The notes under the pieces: generated by a model
Told to the model about the DNA's origin: nothing
The model's database searches: none
The model's input: the letters and a program-made list of their open reading frames with translations, nothing else
Shown: positions 44,171 to 52,490 of the stretch, in pieces
Position numbering within the stretch: the first letter of the stretch is position 1
Layout of the letters: each line of letters starts with the position of its first letter
DNA from: Bradyrhizobium arachidis
GTDB lineage: Bacteria > Pseudomonadota > Alphaproteobacteria > Rhizobiales > Xanthobacteraceae
Length of the DNA stretch: 64,000 nt
Reading direction: 5' to 3'
Assembly (NCBI RefSeq): GCF_024758505.1
Contig: NZ_CP077970.1
Coordinates: forward strand, 4,402,001 to 4,466,000
Made by a program: the position numbers and the translations under genes

Positions 44171-44524
44171 TCAGACGAGCCCGAGTTCCTTACGCGCCTT
44201 CCGCGTCAGCTTTGCGACCACCAGGGCATGGGACTGTCGGAGATAGGCCGCGAGCTCGGCATCGCTCAGGGCATCATTGTCGGTGAGCTGCACCCATTTG
44301 GCGCGGGCGAGGTACGGCGCCGGGCGTGCCAGGCCCTGTTCGATCAGGAGCGCATAGGCCATGTTCGAGGTCTTGAACATGAAGCCGCCGGAGCGTTCCA
44401 CGAAACCTCCGGCGAGCGCGAACATCTTGCCGCCGACCTTGAACACGGAGGTGCCTTCCCACTGGATCACCATGGTGACGGCGGGAAGGCGCCGGCAATG
44501 AGCTTTGAAGGTCTTGGGATTCAT
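44171..44524 (-). CDS. MmcQ/YjbR family protein
   Basis: 117 residues of the YjbR fold, a small alpha/beta protein with a double-wing DNA-binding-like shape. Features are KTFKAHCRRLPAVTMVIQWEGTSVFKVGGKMFAL and ARAKWVQLTDNDALSDAELAAYLRQSHALVVAKLT. The role is unknown. The start at 44524 is where the family begins; the upstream open extension of 42 codons has no family features. Confidence 0.85.
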   Translation of the reverse strand: MNPKTFKAHCRRLPAVTMVIQWEGTSVFKVGGKMFALAGGFVERSGGFMFKTSNMAYALLIEQGLARPAPYLARAKWVQLTDNDALSDAELAAYLRQSHALVVAKLTRKARKELGLV

Positions 44525-44662
44525 GTCGCGCTTGTGGTCGAGGATCGATGAAACCAGTGTCCGAACCTGCGGATGGCGACAAGCCGAAAAGCATTGTGAG
44601 TTGTGCCGGACGGTTGAGCGGTTACCATCCCGTCCAATGGTTGGAGACAAGGGGGAGGCGAC

Positions 44663-46327
44663 ATGAGTGAACAGACGCGCATGGTGAAGGGATCGGACCT
44701 GTTCGTTGCGGCGCTCGAGAACGAAGGCGTCGACCGCATTTTTGGCGTGCCCGGCGAGGAAAACCTCGACCTGGTCGAGTCCCTGCGCAACTCAAAAATC
44801 AAGCTGATCCTCACCCGGCACGAGCAGGCCGCCGCCTTCATGGCCGCGACCCATGGCCGGCTGACCGGCAAACCGGGCGTGTGCCTGTCGACGCTCGGCC
44901 CGGGCGCGCTCAACCTGTCGACCGGTGCGGCTTACGCCTATCTCGGCGCCATGCCGATGATCATGATCACGGGGCAGAAGGCGATCATGAGCAGCCGGCA
45001 GGCGCGCTTCCAGATCGTAGACGTCGTCGCCTCCATGAAGCCGCTGACCAAGCTGGCGCGGCAGATCGTCAGCGCCTCGAGCATCCCGACCGTGGTGCGC
45101 GACGCCTTCCGCGTGGCGATGGAGGAGCGGCCGGGTCCGGTGCATCTCGAATTGCCCGAGGACGTCGCGGGCGAGGAGGTCGCGCCGGCGCCTGTCGTGC
45201 CGATCCATCCGATCGAAATTCCCGTCGCCCATCGCGCCGCGCTCGACCGCGCCGCCGAGATGATTTTGGCCGCTAAGCGCCCGCTCGTGATGATGGGCGC
45301 CGCGACCAGCCGGCCGCGATCGACCCACGGCATCGCAAGCTTCGTGCGGCGCACCGGCATTCCCTTCTTCACCACGCAGATGGGGAAGGGCACCGTGCCC
45401 GGCGGCACCAATCTCTACATGGGCACGGCGGCGCTCTCCGAGCGCGACTATGTCCACGAGGCGATCGATGCCGCCGACCTGATCGTCGCCATCGGCCATG
45501 ACGCGATCGAGAAGCCACCCTTCATCATGGGCCCGTGGGGCCCGAAGGTGATCCATGTCAGCTACACGCCGGCGAGCGTCGAGCAGGTCTATTTCCCGGA
45601 TGCGGAGGTCATCGGCGACGTCGGGCCGAGCCTCGAATTGCTGGCCGATCGCCTCGAAGGCAAGCTGCCGAACGCCGCCGCGCTGTTGCCGGCGCGTGAG
45701 CAGATCCTCGCGCATATCGCCGATCGCGCCACCGAATCCCGCTGGCCGCCGACGCCACAAAGGATCGTGCACGACGTCCGCCAGGTCATGCCGGAGAACG
45801 GCATCGTCGCGCTCGACAACGGCATGTACAAGATCTGGTTCGCGCGCAACTACCGCACCCGCGTCGCCAACACGCTGCTGCTCGACAATGCGCTCGCGAC
45901 CATGGGCGCCGGCCTGCCATCGGCGATGATGGCGGCCATGCTCTATCCGGAGCGGCGCGTGCTCGCGGTCTGCGGCGACGGCGGCTTCATGATGAACAGC
46001 CAGGAGATGGAGACGGCGGTTCGGCTGAAGCTCAATCTGGTGGTGTTGATCCTCGACGATGGCGCCTACGGCATGATCCGTTGGAAGCAGGCGGTCGACC
46101 ATTTTGCCGATTTCGGCCTGACCTTCGGCAACCCCGACTTCACGCAATATGCGCAGTCCTACGGCGCCAAAGGCCATCGCATCGAGACCGTTGACAGCTT
46201 CGTGCCAACGCTCGATGCCGCCTTCAAGAGTGGCGGCGTGCACCTGATCTCGATCCCGATCGATTATTCGGAGAACGTGCGGGTGCTGGTGGACGAGCTG
46301 CGCGCGCACGAGAAATGGTCGGAGTGA
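44663..46327 (+). CDS. Acetolactate synthase large-subunit-like TPP enzyme
   Basis: 554 residues. Thiamine-diphosphate enzyme of the acetolactate synthase group: catalytic E54 in TRHEQAAAFMA, a central domain (RPLVMMGAATSR), and the TPP/Mg motif GDGGFMMNSQEMETAVRLKLN with DDGAYGMIRWKQ after it. Acetolactate synthases join two pyruvates, or pyruvate and 2-oxobutyrate. No small regulatory subunit is adjacent, and the sequence looks nearer the catabolic AlsS type than IlvB, so a stand-alone catabolic role is likely. GGGGGAGGCGAC precedes the ATG. Confidence 0.88.
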   Translation: MSEQTRMVKGSDLFVAALENEGVDRIFGVPGEENLDLVESLRNSKIKLILTRHEQAAAFMAATHGRLTGKPGVCLSTLGPGALNLSTGAAYAYLGAMPMIMITGQKAIMSSRQARFQIVDVVASMKPLTKLARQIVSASSIPTVVRDAFRVAMEERPGPVHLELPEDVAGEEVAPAPVVPIHPIEIPVAHRAALDRAAEMILAAKRPLVMMGAATSRPRSTHGIASFVRRTGIPFFTTQMGKGTVPGGTNLYMGTAALSERDYVHEAIDAADLIVAIGHDAIEKPPFIMGPWGPKVIHVSYTPASVEQVYFPDAEVIGDVGPSLELLADRLEGKLPNAAALLPAREQILAHIADRATESRWPPTPQRIVHDVRQVMPENGIVALDNGMYKIWFARNYRTRVANTLLLDNALATMGAGLPSAMMAAMLYPERRVLAVCGDGGFMMNSQEMETAVRLKLNLVVLILDDGAYGMIRWKQAVDHFADFGLTFGNPDFTQYAQSYGAKGHRIETVDSFVPTLDAAFKSGGVHLISIPIDYSENVRVLVDELRAHEKWSE

Positions 46328-46416
46328 TCCGCAGGGCGGGTCGCGACAAGCCTCTTGTGCATGGCACGTGTATCGCGGAAGGTCGCGCTCCGGAAAATGA
46401 TCGAACAGGAGTCGAA

Positions 46417-46764
46417 ATGACCCGCGTGCGCTGTATCACCGAGATGGGCATGGGCGTCGACGTCCATGGCAAGGACGCGACGAAGGCGGCGAAGCGCGCG
46501 GTGTCTGACGCCATCCGCCATTCAAGTCTCGGCTTCTTCCGCATGATCGGGAAGACGGCGAACGACATGTTCGTGGATGTCACGATAGCCGTGCCCAATC
46601 CGGAAGCGGTCGACAAGGACGCCGTCGCCAAGGAACTTCCTTACGGCACGGTGACCGTCAACGCGGTCAAGGGCGGGCTGGAGATTCCCTCGGCTCCGGA
46701 ACAGGGCAATGATCCCATCCTCATTGCCAACGCCGCCGTCATTGTCAGTTTCGACAAGGACTAG
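46417..46764 (+). CDS. Lin0512 family protein
   Basis: 115 residues matching the Lin0512 family: GMGVDVHGKDATKAAKRAVSDAIRHSSLGFF, VDVTIAVPNPEAVD, and LEIPSAPEQGNDPILIANAAVIVSF at the end. Relatives are described as ring-forming small proteins; no function is known. The start at 46417 follows AGGAG; the longer open frame overlaps the previous gene. Co-transcription with the upstream enzyme is likely (90 bases apart). Confidence 0.82.
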   Translation: MTRVRCITEMGMGVDVHGKDATKAAKRAVSDAIRHSSLGFFRMIGKTANDMFVDVTIAVPNPEAVDKDAVAKELPYGTVTVNAVKGGLEIPSAPEQGNDPILIANAAVIVSFDKD

Positions 46765-46770
46765 CGTCCC

Positions 46771-47463
46771 GTGTCCGCTAGCGACGTGACGTTGCTCGAC
46801 CGTCCGATCTGGAGTGCACTGACGACCCGGCAGAGTGGCCTTGCGCTGGGCGGCGCGCAGGCGCGGCGCTTTCCCGCCGAGATCGGGCCGTTCGCCGACA
46901 TGGCTGATATGTCGGATGCGAGCTTTACCGCGCTCGGCGAGCTGATGGCGCCCTCCGAATATGTCGTGCTGTTCACGCCGGACAAAATCAGCGCGCCGGC
47001 GGGCTTCAAGGTGCTGCTCGCCAAGAGCGGCGAGCAGATGATCGGAACGCCTTCCGAGAGTAGGCTCTCTGGCGTCGAGATTGTAACGCTGAGTGCCGAT
47101 GATGTTCCGGCCATGATGGCGCTCGTCGAGCTAACCAAGCCCGGCCCGTTTGGCACGCGCACGCACGAGCTCGGCACGTTTCTCGGCATCCGCAACGGCG
47201 GCGAGCTCGTCGCGATGACCGGCGAACGGATGAAGCCCGGCAACTATACCGAGATGACGGCGGTGTGCGTTCATCCGTCGTATCGTGGCCGCGGCTATGC
47301 GCAGGCGCTGCTCGGCGCCGTCGCCCGTCAGATCGTCGCGCGCGGTGAGATTCCCTTCCTGCACGTGTTCTCCGACAACACCTCCGCAATCGCACTGTAC
47401 AAGCGGCAGGGGATGGAGATCAGGCGCAGCCTGGAAGTGACGGTGTTGCAGAAGCAGGGCTGA
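46771..47463 (+). CDS. GNAT-family acetyltransferase
   Basis: 230 residues with GTG start six bases after the Lin0512 stop, so part of the same operon. The C-terminal half is an FR47-like GNAT domain: MTAVCVHPSYRGRGYAQALLGAVARQI holds the acetyl-CoA loop, then FLHVFSDNTSAIALYKRQGMEI. The N-terminal half is a degenerate repeat of the fold. The substrate is unknown. Confidence 0.87.
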   Translation: MSASDVTLLDRPIWSALTTRQSGLALGGAQARRFPAEIGPFADMADMSDASFTALGELMAPSEYVVLFTPDKISAPAGFKVLLAKSGEQMIGTPSESRLSGVEIVTLSADDVPAMMALVELTKPGPFGTRTHELGTFLGIRNGGELVAMTGERMKPGNYTEMTAVCVHPSYRGRGYAQALLGAVARQIVARGEIPFLHVFSDNTSAIALYKRQGMEIRRSLEVTVLQKQG

Positions 47464-47535
47464 CGGCGTCGCAGGCTTCCCATCCGACAAATTCCCGCTA
47501 TATCCGTGCAACCAAATTTGGGGAGAGCAGACGCG

Positions 47536-48720
47536 ATGGACGCCAAGGTCACCGATTTTTCCGCCGTACGGACGGCGATGCAGCGCTACGTCGATCAGGA
47601 GATCATTGCGGGCGTGTCCTGGGCCGTGCTGCGTGGACGGGACGTCGTCGACCAGCAATGCGTCGGATTTGCCGATCGTGAGGCCAATGTGGCGCTGCGG
47701 CCCGACCACATCTTCCGCGCGTTCTCCAACACAAAACTCGTCATCACCATCGCGATCTTGCTGCTGGTCGAGGAGGGCCGTATCGGCCTCGACGACGCGA
47801 TCGAGAAATTTCTGCCGCAGCTCGGCAATCGCAAGGTGCTAAAGGACGGGGCGACGAGCCTCGCCGACGTCGAGCCGGCAAAGGGCTCGATCACGATCCG
47901 TCAGCTCCTGACCCACACCGCGGGCCTCAGCTATGGAATCTTCGATCCCGGCACGGTGCTGTTCAAAGGCTATAACGAAGCCAAGGTGCTCAATCCGCTG
48001 ACGCCGCTCACCGACATGATCGACAGGCTCGGTGATCTGCCGCTGTCCTATCATCCGGGTGCCTCCTGGGAATATTCGGTTGCGACCGACGTGCTCGGCC
48101 GTGTCGTCGAAGTTGTGTCGGGCAAGCCGCTCGATACCTTCATCAAGGCGCGCATCTTCGAGCCGCTGGGCATGGTCGACACCGGCTTCTGGGTGCCGGG
48201 GGCGGAGCAGGGCAGGCTGGTCGCGTATTATCGCGGCGCGGATGTGCTGGATCCGATGAAGCCGGGCCTGTGGCGGATCGACGACCTGCCTTATCCGCAA
48301 GCCTATCGCCGGCCGTTCCCGCGGCTGTCGGGCGGCGGCGGCCTGGTCTCGACCTTGCCCGACATGCTCGCGCTGGTGCGAAGCCTGCTGCCGGGCGAGG
48401 AGCGCCTGCTGAAGCCCGACACCATCCAGGCGATGATGACGAACCAGCTTCCCGCCGGGCAAACCATCCGTTTTGCCATGCTCGGGCCGATCCCCGGCAA
48501 GGGCTTTGGTCTCGGCGGCGCCGTAACCTACCAGCCGGGGCCGTTTGATCCGCCGAACTCGACCGGCGAATTCCAGTGGGGCGGCGTCGCCGGCACGCAT
48601 TTGTGGATCTGTCCGCAGGCCAATACGGCCGGCGTGCTGATGGCGCAGCGCCAGATGGGCTTCTGGAATCCCTTCTTCTTCGAATTCAAGCGCCTAGCCT
48701 ACCAGGCCGTCGGCGCCTGA
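47536..48720 (+). CDS. Serine hydrolase of the beta-lactamase/EstB type
   Basis: 394 residues in the class C beta-lactamase fold. The nucleophile motif SxxK is SNTK at residues 64-67, the tyrosine motif is WEYSVATDVLG, and the third motif region is GEFQWGGVAGTHLWICP. No signal peptide, so it is cytoplasmic and more likely an esterase or peptidase than a drug-resistance enzyme. GGGGAGAGC precedes the ATG. The 270 bases after it contain no supported gene. Confidence 0.88.
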   Translation: MDAKVTDFSAVRTAMQRYVDQEIIAGVSWAVLRGRDVVDQQCVGFADREANVALRPDHIFRAFSNTKLVITIAILLLVEEGRIGLDDAIEKFLPQLGNRKVLKDGATSLADVEPAKGSITIRQLLTHTAGLSYGIFDPGTVLFKGYNEAKVLNPLTPLTDMIDRLGDLPLSYHPGASWEYSVATDVLGRVVEVVSGKPLDTFIKARIFEPLGMVDTGFWVPGAEQGRLVAYYRGADVLDPMKPGLWRIDDLPYPQAYRRPFPRLSGGGGLVSTLPDMLALVRSLLPGEERLLKPDTIQAMMTNQLPAGQTIRFAMLGPIPGKGFGLGGAVTYQPGPFDPPNSTGEFQWGGVAGTHLWICPQANTAGVLMAQRQMGFWNPFFFEFKRLAYQAVGA

Positions 48721-48989
48721 AAAAACTGAGGGCGCGCGAATCCTCCTTCCTCGTTACGGCCCCTTAGGGTGACATCGCGGCGGCGCTGGAAGCGTTGTCG
48801 CCGCATTATCGTGACGTCGCGCTGGATCACGCACGAAGCGACAAGGGCGCGGCTGCATCATGCCCGCGCCCTGATGCGCGAATACCTGACGAGATGACCG
48901 GACCAGCGGACGGCGGCTAGGCCGGCCCCCTCGGAACCGGCCTGAAAAGAAAATTAAACCGATCGGTTGACAATTAGCGCCGGGCGTTT

Positions 48990-49394
48990 ATGTTAAACCA
49001 CATGGTTGAACAAGCGCATCTCGACGCCGTCTTTCATGCCCTCGCGGATCCGACGCGGCGGGCGATGCTTGGTCATTTGGCCGAGCGGGAACTCACGATC
49101 GGCGAACTCGCAACACCCTTCAGTATGAGTTTCGCCGGAGCTTCCAAGCATGTGCGGGTGTTGGAGAACGCAGGGCTCGTGACGCGCACGATCCGTGGCC
49201 GCACCCATTTCTGTCGTCTGCAGGCCGCGCGGCTCGCGGAAGCCGATGCGTGGCTGCGGCGTTATGAGCGCTTCTGGACTGAACGTCTCGACACGTTGGA
49301 GGCCCTGCTGCGCGCCGAGGACGAGGCCAAGGCAACCAATAGGACAGCAATCAAGGCAACCAACAAGACGGCGAGCAAGACACCGAAGAAGTAA
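48990..49394 (+). CDS. ArsR-family transcriptional regulator
   Basis: 134 residues. Winged helix: DAVFHALADPTRRAMLGHLAERELTIGELATPFSMSFAGASKHVRVLENAGLVTRT. The metal-binding cysteines of ArsR/SmtB types are missing; proteins of this subgroup sit next to SRPBCC genes and regulate them, as here. The tail is lysine- and threonine-rich (ATNRTAIKATNKTASKTPKK). It heads a tight operon with the SRPBCC and DUF899 genes. Confidence 0.9.
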   Translation: MLNHMVEQAHLDAVFHALADPTRRAMLGHLAERELTIGELATPFSMSFAGASKHVRVLENAGLVTRTIRGRTHFCRLQAARLAEADAWLRRYERFWTERLDTLEALLRAEDEAKATNRTAIKATNKTASKTPKK

Positions 49395-49406
49395 GGGAGT
49401 CGAACA

Positions 49407-49940
49407 ATGGATACCAAGACCAAGCCTGACGCATATGGCGAGCTGATCGAACCGACGACGCTCAGACTTCAGCGCCTGTTGCCCGGACCGATCGAGCGCA
49501 TCTGGGCCTATCTCACCGACAGCGAGCTGCGCCGCAAATGGCTGGCGTCGGGCGCTATGGAGATGAAGGTCGGCGCGCCCTTCGAACTCTCCTGGCGCAA
49601 CGACGAGCTCAACGATCCCCCGAGCAAGCGGCCGGAGGGCTTTCCCGAAGAGCACCGGATGCAGAGCCGGATCACGGAACTCGATCCGTTGCGGAAACTT
49701 ACGATCGTCTGGAACAACAGTGGCGACGTGACCTTTGAACTGGAGCCTGCGGGCGCGGGCGTGCTGCTCACCGTCACCCACCGCCGTCTGCCGGATCGCG
49801 CGATGATGCTCAAGGTCGGCGCCGGCTGGCACATGCATCTCGACATCCTGGTTGCGCGCGCCTCCGGCAAGGAGCCGCCGCTTTTCTGGGATGGCTGGGC
49901 CCGGCTGCAGCAGGACTACGACCGGCGTCTGCCGGCCTGA
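49407..49940 (+). CDS. SRPBCC/AHSA1 domain protein
   Basis: 177 residues of the START-like AHSA1 fold: LRLQRLLPGPIERIWAYLTDSELRRKWLASG at the start, FELSWRNDEL in the middle, VTFELEPAGAGVLLTVTHRRLP and a final helix WHMHLDILVARASG. These hydrophobic-pocket proteins bind small lipophilic molecules. GGGAGTCGAACA precedes the ATG, 12 bases after the ArsR gene, which probably regulates it. Confidence 0.88.
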   Translation: MDTKTKPDAYGELIEPTTLRLQRLLPGPIERIWAYLTDSELRRKWLASGAMEMKVGAPFELSWRNDELNDPPSKRPEGFPEEHRMQSRITELDPLRKLTIVWNNSGDVTFELEPAGAGVLLTVTHRRLPDRAMMLKVGAGWHMHLDILVARASGKEPPLFWDGWARLQQDYDRRLPA

Positions 49941-49979
49941 CGGAACGCACAAGCAAAGACAACAAACAGGAGGTTTGTC

Positions 49980-50729
49980 ATGCAGACTCATGTCGTTTCG
50001 GCGCAGCAGTGGGAAGCTGCGCGCCAGCAATTGCTGGTGAAGGAGAAGGAGATGACGCACGCGCGTGACGCGCTCGCGGCCGAGCGGCGGCGGATGCCGT
50101 GGCTCGCCGTGGAGAAGCAATACGCGTTCGACGGACCCAAGGGCAAAGCGAGCCTGGTCGACTTGTTCGAGGGCCGCCATCAACTGATCGTCTATCGTGC
50201 CTTCTTCGAACCGGGCGTGTTCGGCTGGCCCGAACATGCCTGCCGCGGTTGCTCCATGGTGGCCGATCAGGTCGCCCATCTCGCCCACCTGAACGCCCGC
50301 GACACCACGCTCGCATTCGTCTCGCGCGCACCGCAGGCGGACATCGCACGCCTGAAGGCGCGCATGGGATGGGAGATGATCCCCTGGTACACGGTCACGG
50401 ACAGTTTTGACGCCGATTTCGGCGTCGGCGAGTGGCACGGCACCAACGTGTTCTTCCGCGACGGCAGCAAGCTCTACCGCACCTACTTCATCAACAACCG
50501 CGGCGACGAGCAGATGGGAGGCACCTGGAACTACCTCGACATCACGCCGCTGGGACGGCAGGAGGTGTGGGAAGACTCACCCGAAGGCTATCCCCAGACG
50601 CCGACCTACAAATGGTGGAACTGGCACGACAGCTACGTCGAGGGTGCGGCGCCCGACAAGCGATGGGTCGAGGTGTCGGATGCCGGCGAGGCGGCGTTCC
50701 GCAAAGAGCAAGCGGGCGCAAAGTCGTGA
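49980..50729 (+). CDS. DUF899 thioredoxin-like protein
   Basis: 249 residues of the DUF899 family. The fold is thioredoxin-like: KASLVDLFEGRHQLIVYRAFFEP, then CRGCSMVADQVAHLAHL, giving a CxxC pair, and DFGVGEWHGTNVFFRDGSKLYRTYF further on. A redox or oxygenase role is suspected, not proven. AGGAGGTTTGTC precedes the ATG. It is the third gene of the ArsR operon and overlaps the next gene's GTG. Confidence 0.88.
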   Translation: MQTHVVSAQQWEAARQQLLVKEKEMTHARDALAAERRRMPWLAVEKQYAFDGPKGKASLVDLFEGRHQLIVYRAFFEPGVFGWPEHACRGCSMVADQVAHLAHLNARDTTLAFVSRAPQADIARLKARMGWEMIPWYTVTDSFDADFGVGEWHGTNVFFRDGSKLYRTYFINNRGDEQMGGTWNYLDITPLGRQEVWEDSPEGYPQTPTYKWWNWHDSYVEGAAPDKRWVEVSDAGEAAFRKEQAGAKS

Positions 50730-50977
50730 GCAAGCGAGCCGCGATCGGCGCAGCCCATTGGCTTCACCTCGCGGCCGCGCCGACCTTTGCGATCATGGCG
50801 GTGCTGACGGGAGTGTTCGGCGGATCGGCGGATGCGTTATGTTCAGCCACTGGCGCGTCGTCGCTCGGCGGAATGGTGCCGATGTATCTGCTGATGACCG
50901 CGTTCCATTCTGCGCCCTGGCTGAAACTGATCGGCAGCCATGCGCGAGCTTCTCAAGTGAGTAAGAGCAGTGCCTGA
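50726..50977 (+). CDS. Small membrane protein, GTG start
   Basis: 83 residues (MSKRAAIGAAHWLHLAAAPTFAIMAVLTGVF...GGMVPMYLLMTAFHSAPWLKLIG). Two membrane helices are likely, about 12-32 and 46-62. The GTG at 50726 lies inside the DUF899 stop (GTGA), so it is translated by coupling. The family is unknown, but the layout is common downstream of DUF899 genes as I recall. Followed by a strong terminator. Confidence 0.65.
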   Translation: MSKRAAIGAAHWLHLAAAPTFAIMAVLTGVFGGSADALCSATGASSLGGMVPMYLLMTAFHSAPWLKLIGSHARASQVSKSSA

Positions 50978-50992
50978 AGCCCAGGCGCGGTG

Positions 50993-51018
50993 AGGGCGGG
51001 AGGCAGGCCTCCCGCCCT
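50993..51018. terminator. Bidirectional terminator hairpin
   Basis: AGGGCGGGAGGC and its exact reverse complement with two bases between. It lies between the convergent ArsR operon and rtcB and can serve both, though T tracts are weak. Confidence 0.65.
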
Positions 51019-51027
51019 CTGCTTGTG

Positions 51028-52368
51028 TCAATCCTTCCACGGATCGAATTCGCCTTCGCCGGCCATGGCGACGGCGAACGGCCGCAGCGTGTGCAGCACC
51101 TTCACCGTGCCGGCGTGCTGCGCGAGCACGTCCGGCAAACGGCGATAAGCCATCGGGCTTTCGTCGAGGTCGGCACCGATCAGGGTAACGCCGCGCTCGT
51201 TCAGCCAGCGATCCATCTCGGTACGCGTGAAGCGGCGCTTCGCCTCCTTGCGCCCGAACAGGCGGCCGGCGCCGTGCACGGTCGAATAGAGCGAAGCCTT
51301 CGCCTCGGGGCTGTCGACGCCTTCGAGGATCACGGCGTCGTCGCCCATGGAGCCGCCGACAAACCCCTTCTGGCCGGGGAAGGCTGGCGTCGCGCCCTTG
51401 CGCACCACCCACAAATCGCGCCCGTCGTGGGTCTCACGCCAGGCATAGTTGTGGTGGTTGTGCACTGATACGGTCACGCTGCCGCCGATGATCTGGCGGA
51501 CGCGCTCCACCACCCATTCGCGGCCCGCATAGGCATAACGCCCGGCGAGCTGCATCGCCGCGATGTAGCGGCGACCGAGTTCGGAATCCTCGTCGACGAC
51601 GGCGGGCGGAACGTTCATGCCGTCCTTGCCGCCGGCGGCCTTGAGGTAACGCGTCGCGGACGTATGCCCGAGACCGCGGCTTCCGAAGTGGACGCCGATC
51701 CAGACAAAACCTTCCTCGTCGCGCATCAGATCGACATAGTGGTTGCCGGATCCGACCGTGCCGAGCTGGCTCACGGCCTTCTGCCGATAGACCTCCATGT
51801 CGCTCTCGCGCCAGGCATCGCCGTCGTCGAACAGTGCGTGCTCGGCACGCTCGGCATTGGCCCGGCCGACGCCGAAGGAGATCGTCTTCGCGACGTCGCG
51901 GATGATCGTGGGCACGAGGCCTGCGATGTCCGCAAAGCGCGTGTCGAGGCGCGCGGCCATGTTGCCGCAGCCGATGTCGAAGCCGACGCCGGAGATGCTG
52001 ATCTGCTTCTCATAGGCGATGACCCCGCCAACCGGCTGCGCATAGCCGAGATGGCCGTCGGCGCAGATCACGCCGGACACGACGTTGCCGACCGCCATGC
52101 AGTTGCGCATCTGCGCGACGGTCGCATCCTCGTGCTGGCCGAAGATCTTGAGCGGCGCGTTCTTGAATCGCTCCTCCCGCGGACGAAGGTTCGCGATCTC
52201 GTTCGCGGCCGCGCTGGCTTCGCGGGCCAGTTGCTCCTTCCGCGCGGCGTCCCGGTAGAGACACCAGGCGGGCTGGCCGCGTCCTTCGCCGACGCGCGCA
52301 TCCGGATCGACGCCGGCGGCGAGGCACAGCTCGCGGGCACGTTCCTGGTAGGGATCGGGTCGTCGCAT
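51028..52368 (-). CDS. rtcB: RNA-splicing ligase RtcB
   Basis: 446 residues. RtcB joins RNA 2',3'-cyclic phosphate or 3'-phosphate ends to 5'-OH ends using GTP and Mn2+, repairing or recirculating cleaved RNAs. Visible motifs: CADGHLGYAQPVGGVIA, GVGFDIGCGNMA with the metal-binding cysteine, GSGNHYVDL, HFGSRGLGH, HNHHNYAW, and STVHGAGRLFGRKEAKRRF with the histidine that carries GMP. The start at 52368 follows CAGGAAACAAG. It lies 123 bases downstream of the TROVE gene with a terminator hairpin between. The position with Ro/Y-RNA components matches known RNA-repair operons. Confidence 0.95.
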   Translation of the reverse strand: MRRPDPYQERARELCLAAGVDPDARVGEGRGQPAWCLYRDAARKEQLAREASAAANEIANLRPREERFKNAPLKIFGQHEDATVAQMRNCMAVGNVVSGVICADGHLGYAQPVGGVIAYEKQISISGVGFDIGCGNMAARLDTRFADIAGLVPTIIRDVAKTISFGVGRANAERAEHALFDDGDAWRESDMEVYRQKAVSQLGTVGSGNHYVDLMRDEEGFVWIGVHFGSRGLGHTSATRYLKAAGGKDGMNVPPAVVDEDSELGRRYIAAMQLAGRYAYAGREWVVERVRQIIGGSVTVSVHNHHNYAWRETHDGRDLWVVRKGATPAFPGQKGFVGGSMGDDAVILEGVDSPEAKASLYSTVHGAGRLFGRKEAKRRFTRTEMDRWLNERGVTLIGADLDESPMAYRRLPDVLAQHAGTVKVLHTLRPFAVAMAGEGEFDPWKD

Positions 52369-52443
52369 GATCTTGTTTCCTGCTTCACACCCGCACGGCA
52401 TCGTAGCCGATCCGCGCGGGATCTTTCCAAAAGATTGAAAAAT

Positions 52444-52469
52444 CCCGGGCGCGGTGTCCCGCGCCCGGG
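52444..52469 (-). terminator. Rho-independent terminator between TROVE gene and rtcB
   Basis: On the minus strand an 11-base perfect stem (CCCGGGCGCGG and its complement, four-base loop) is followed by ATTTTT. It starts 22 bases after the TROVE stop and should reduce read-through into rtcB. Confidence 0.75.
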
Positions 52470-52490
52470 GTCGTTGGTATGTATGCCGCA

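Noticed and set aside
44792..46309. 505-codon minus-strand frame opposite the acetolactate synthase gene
   Set aside because: It is antisense to a complete conserved enzyme and has the His/Arg/Asp-rich look of a shadow frame.
48721..48989. Possible gene remnant after the serine hydrolase
   Set aside because: A protein-like stretch (DIAAALEALSPHYRDVALDHARSDKG) appears in one frame, but it has no start or recognised family.
48993..50438. 481-codon minus-strand frame across the ArsR-SRPBCC-DUF899 genes
   Set aside because: It spans three recognisable genes on the other strand and has no family features.
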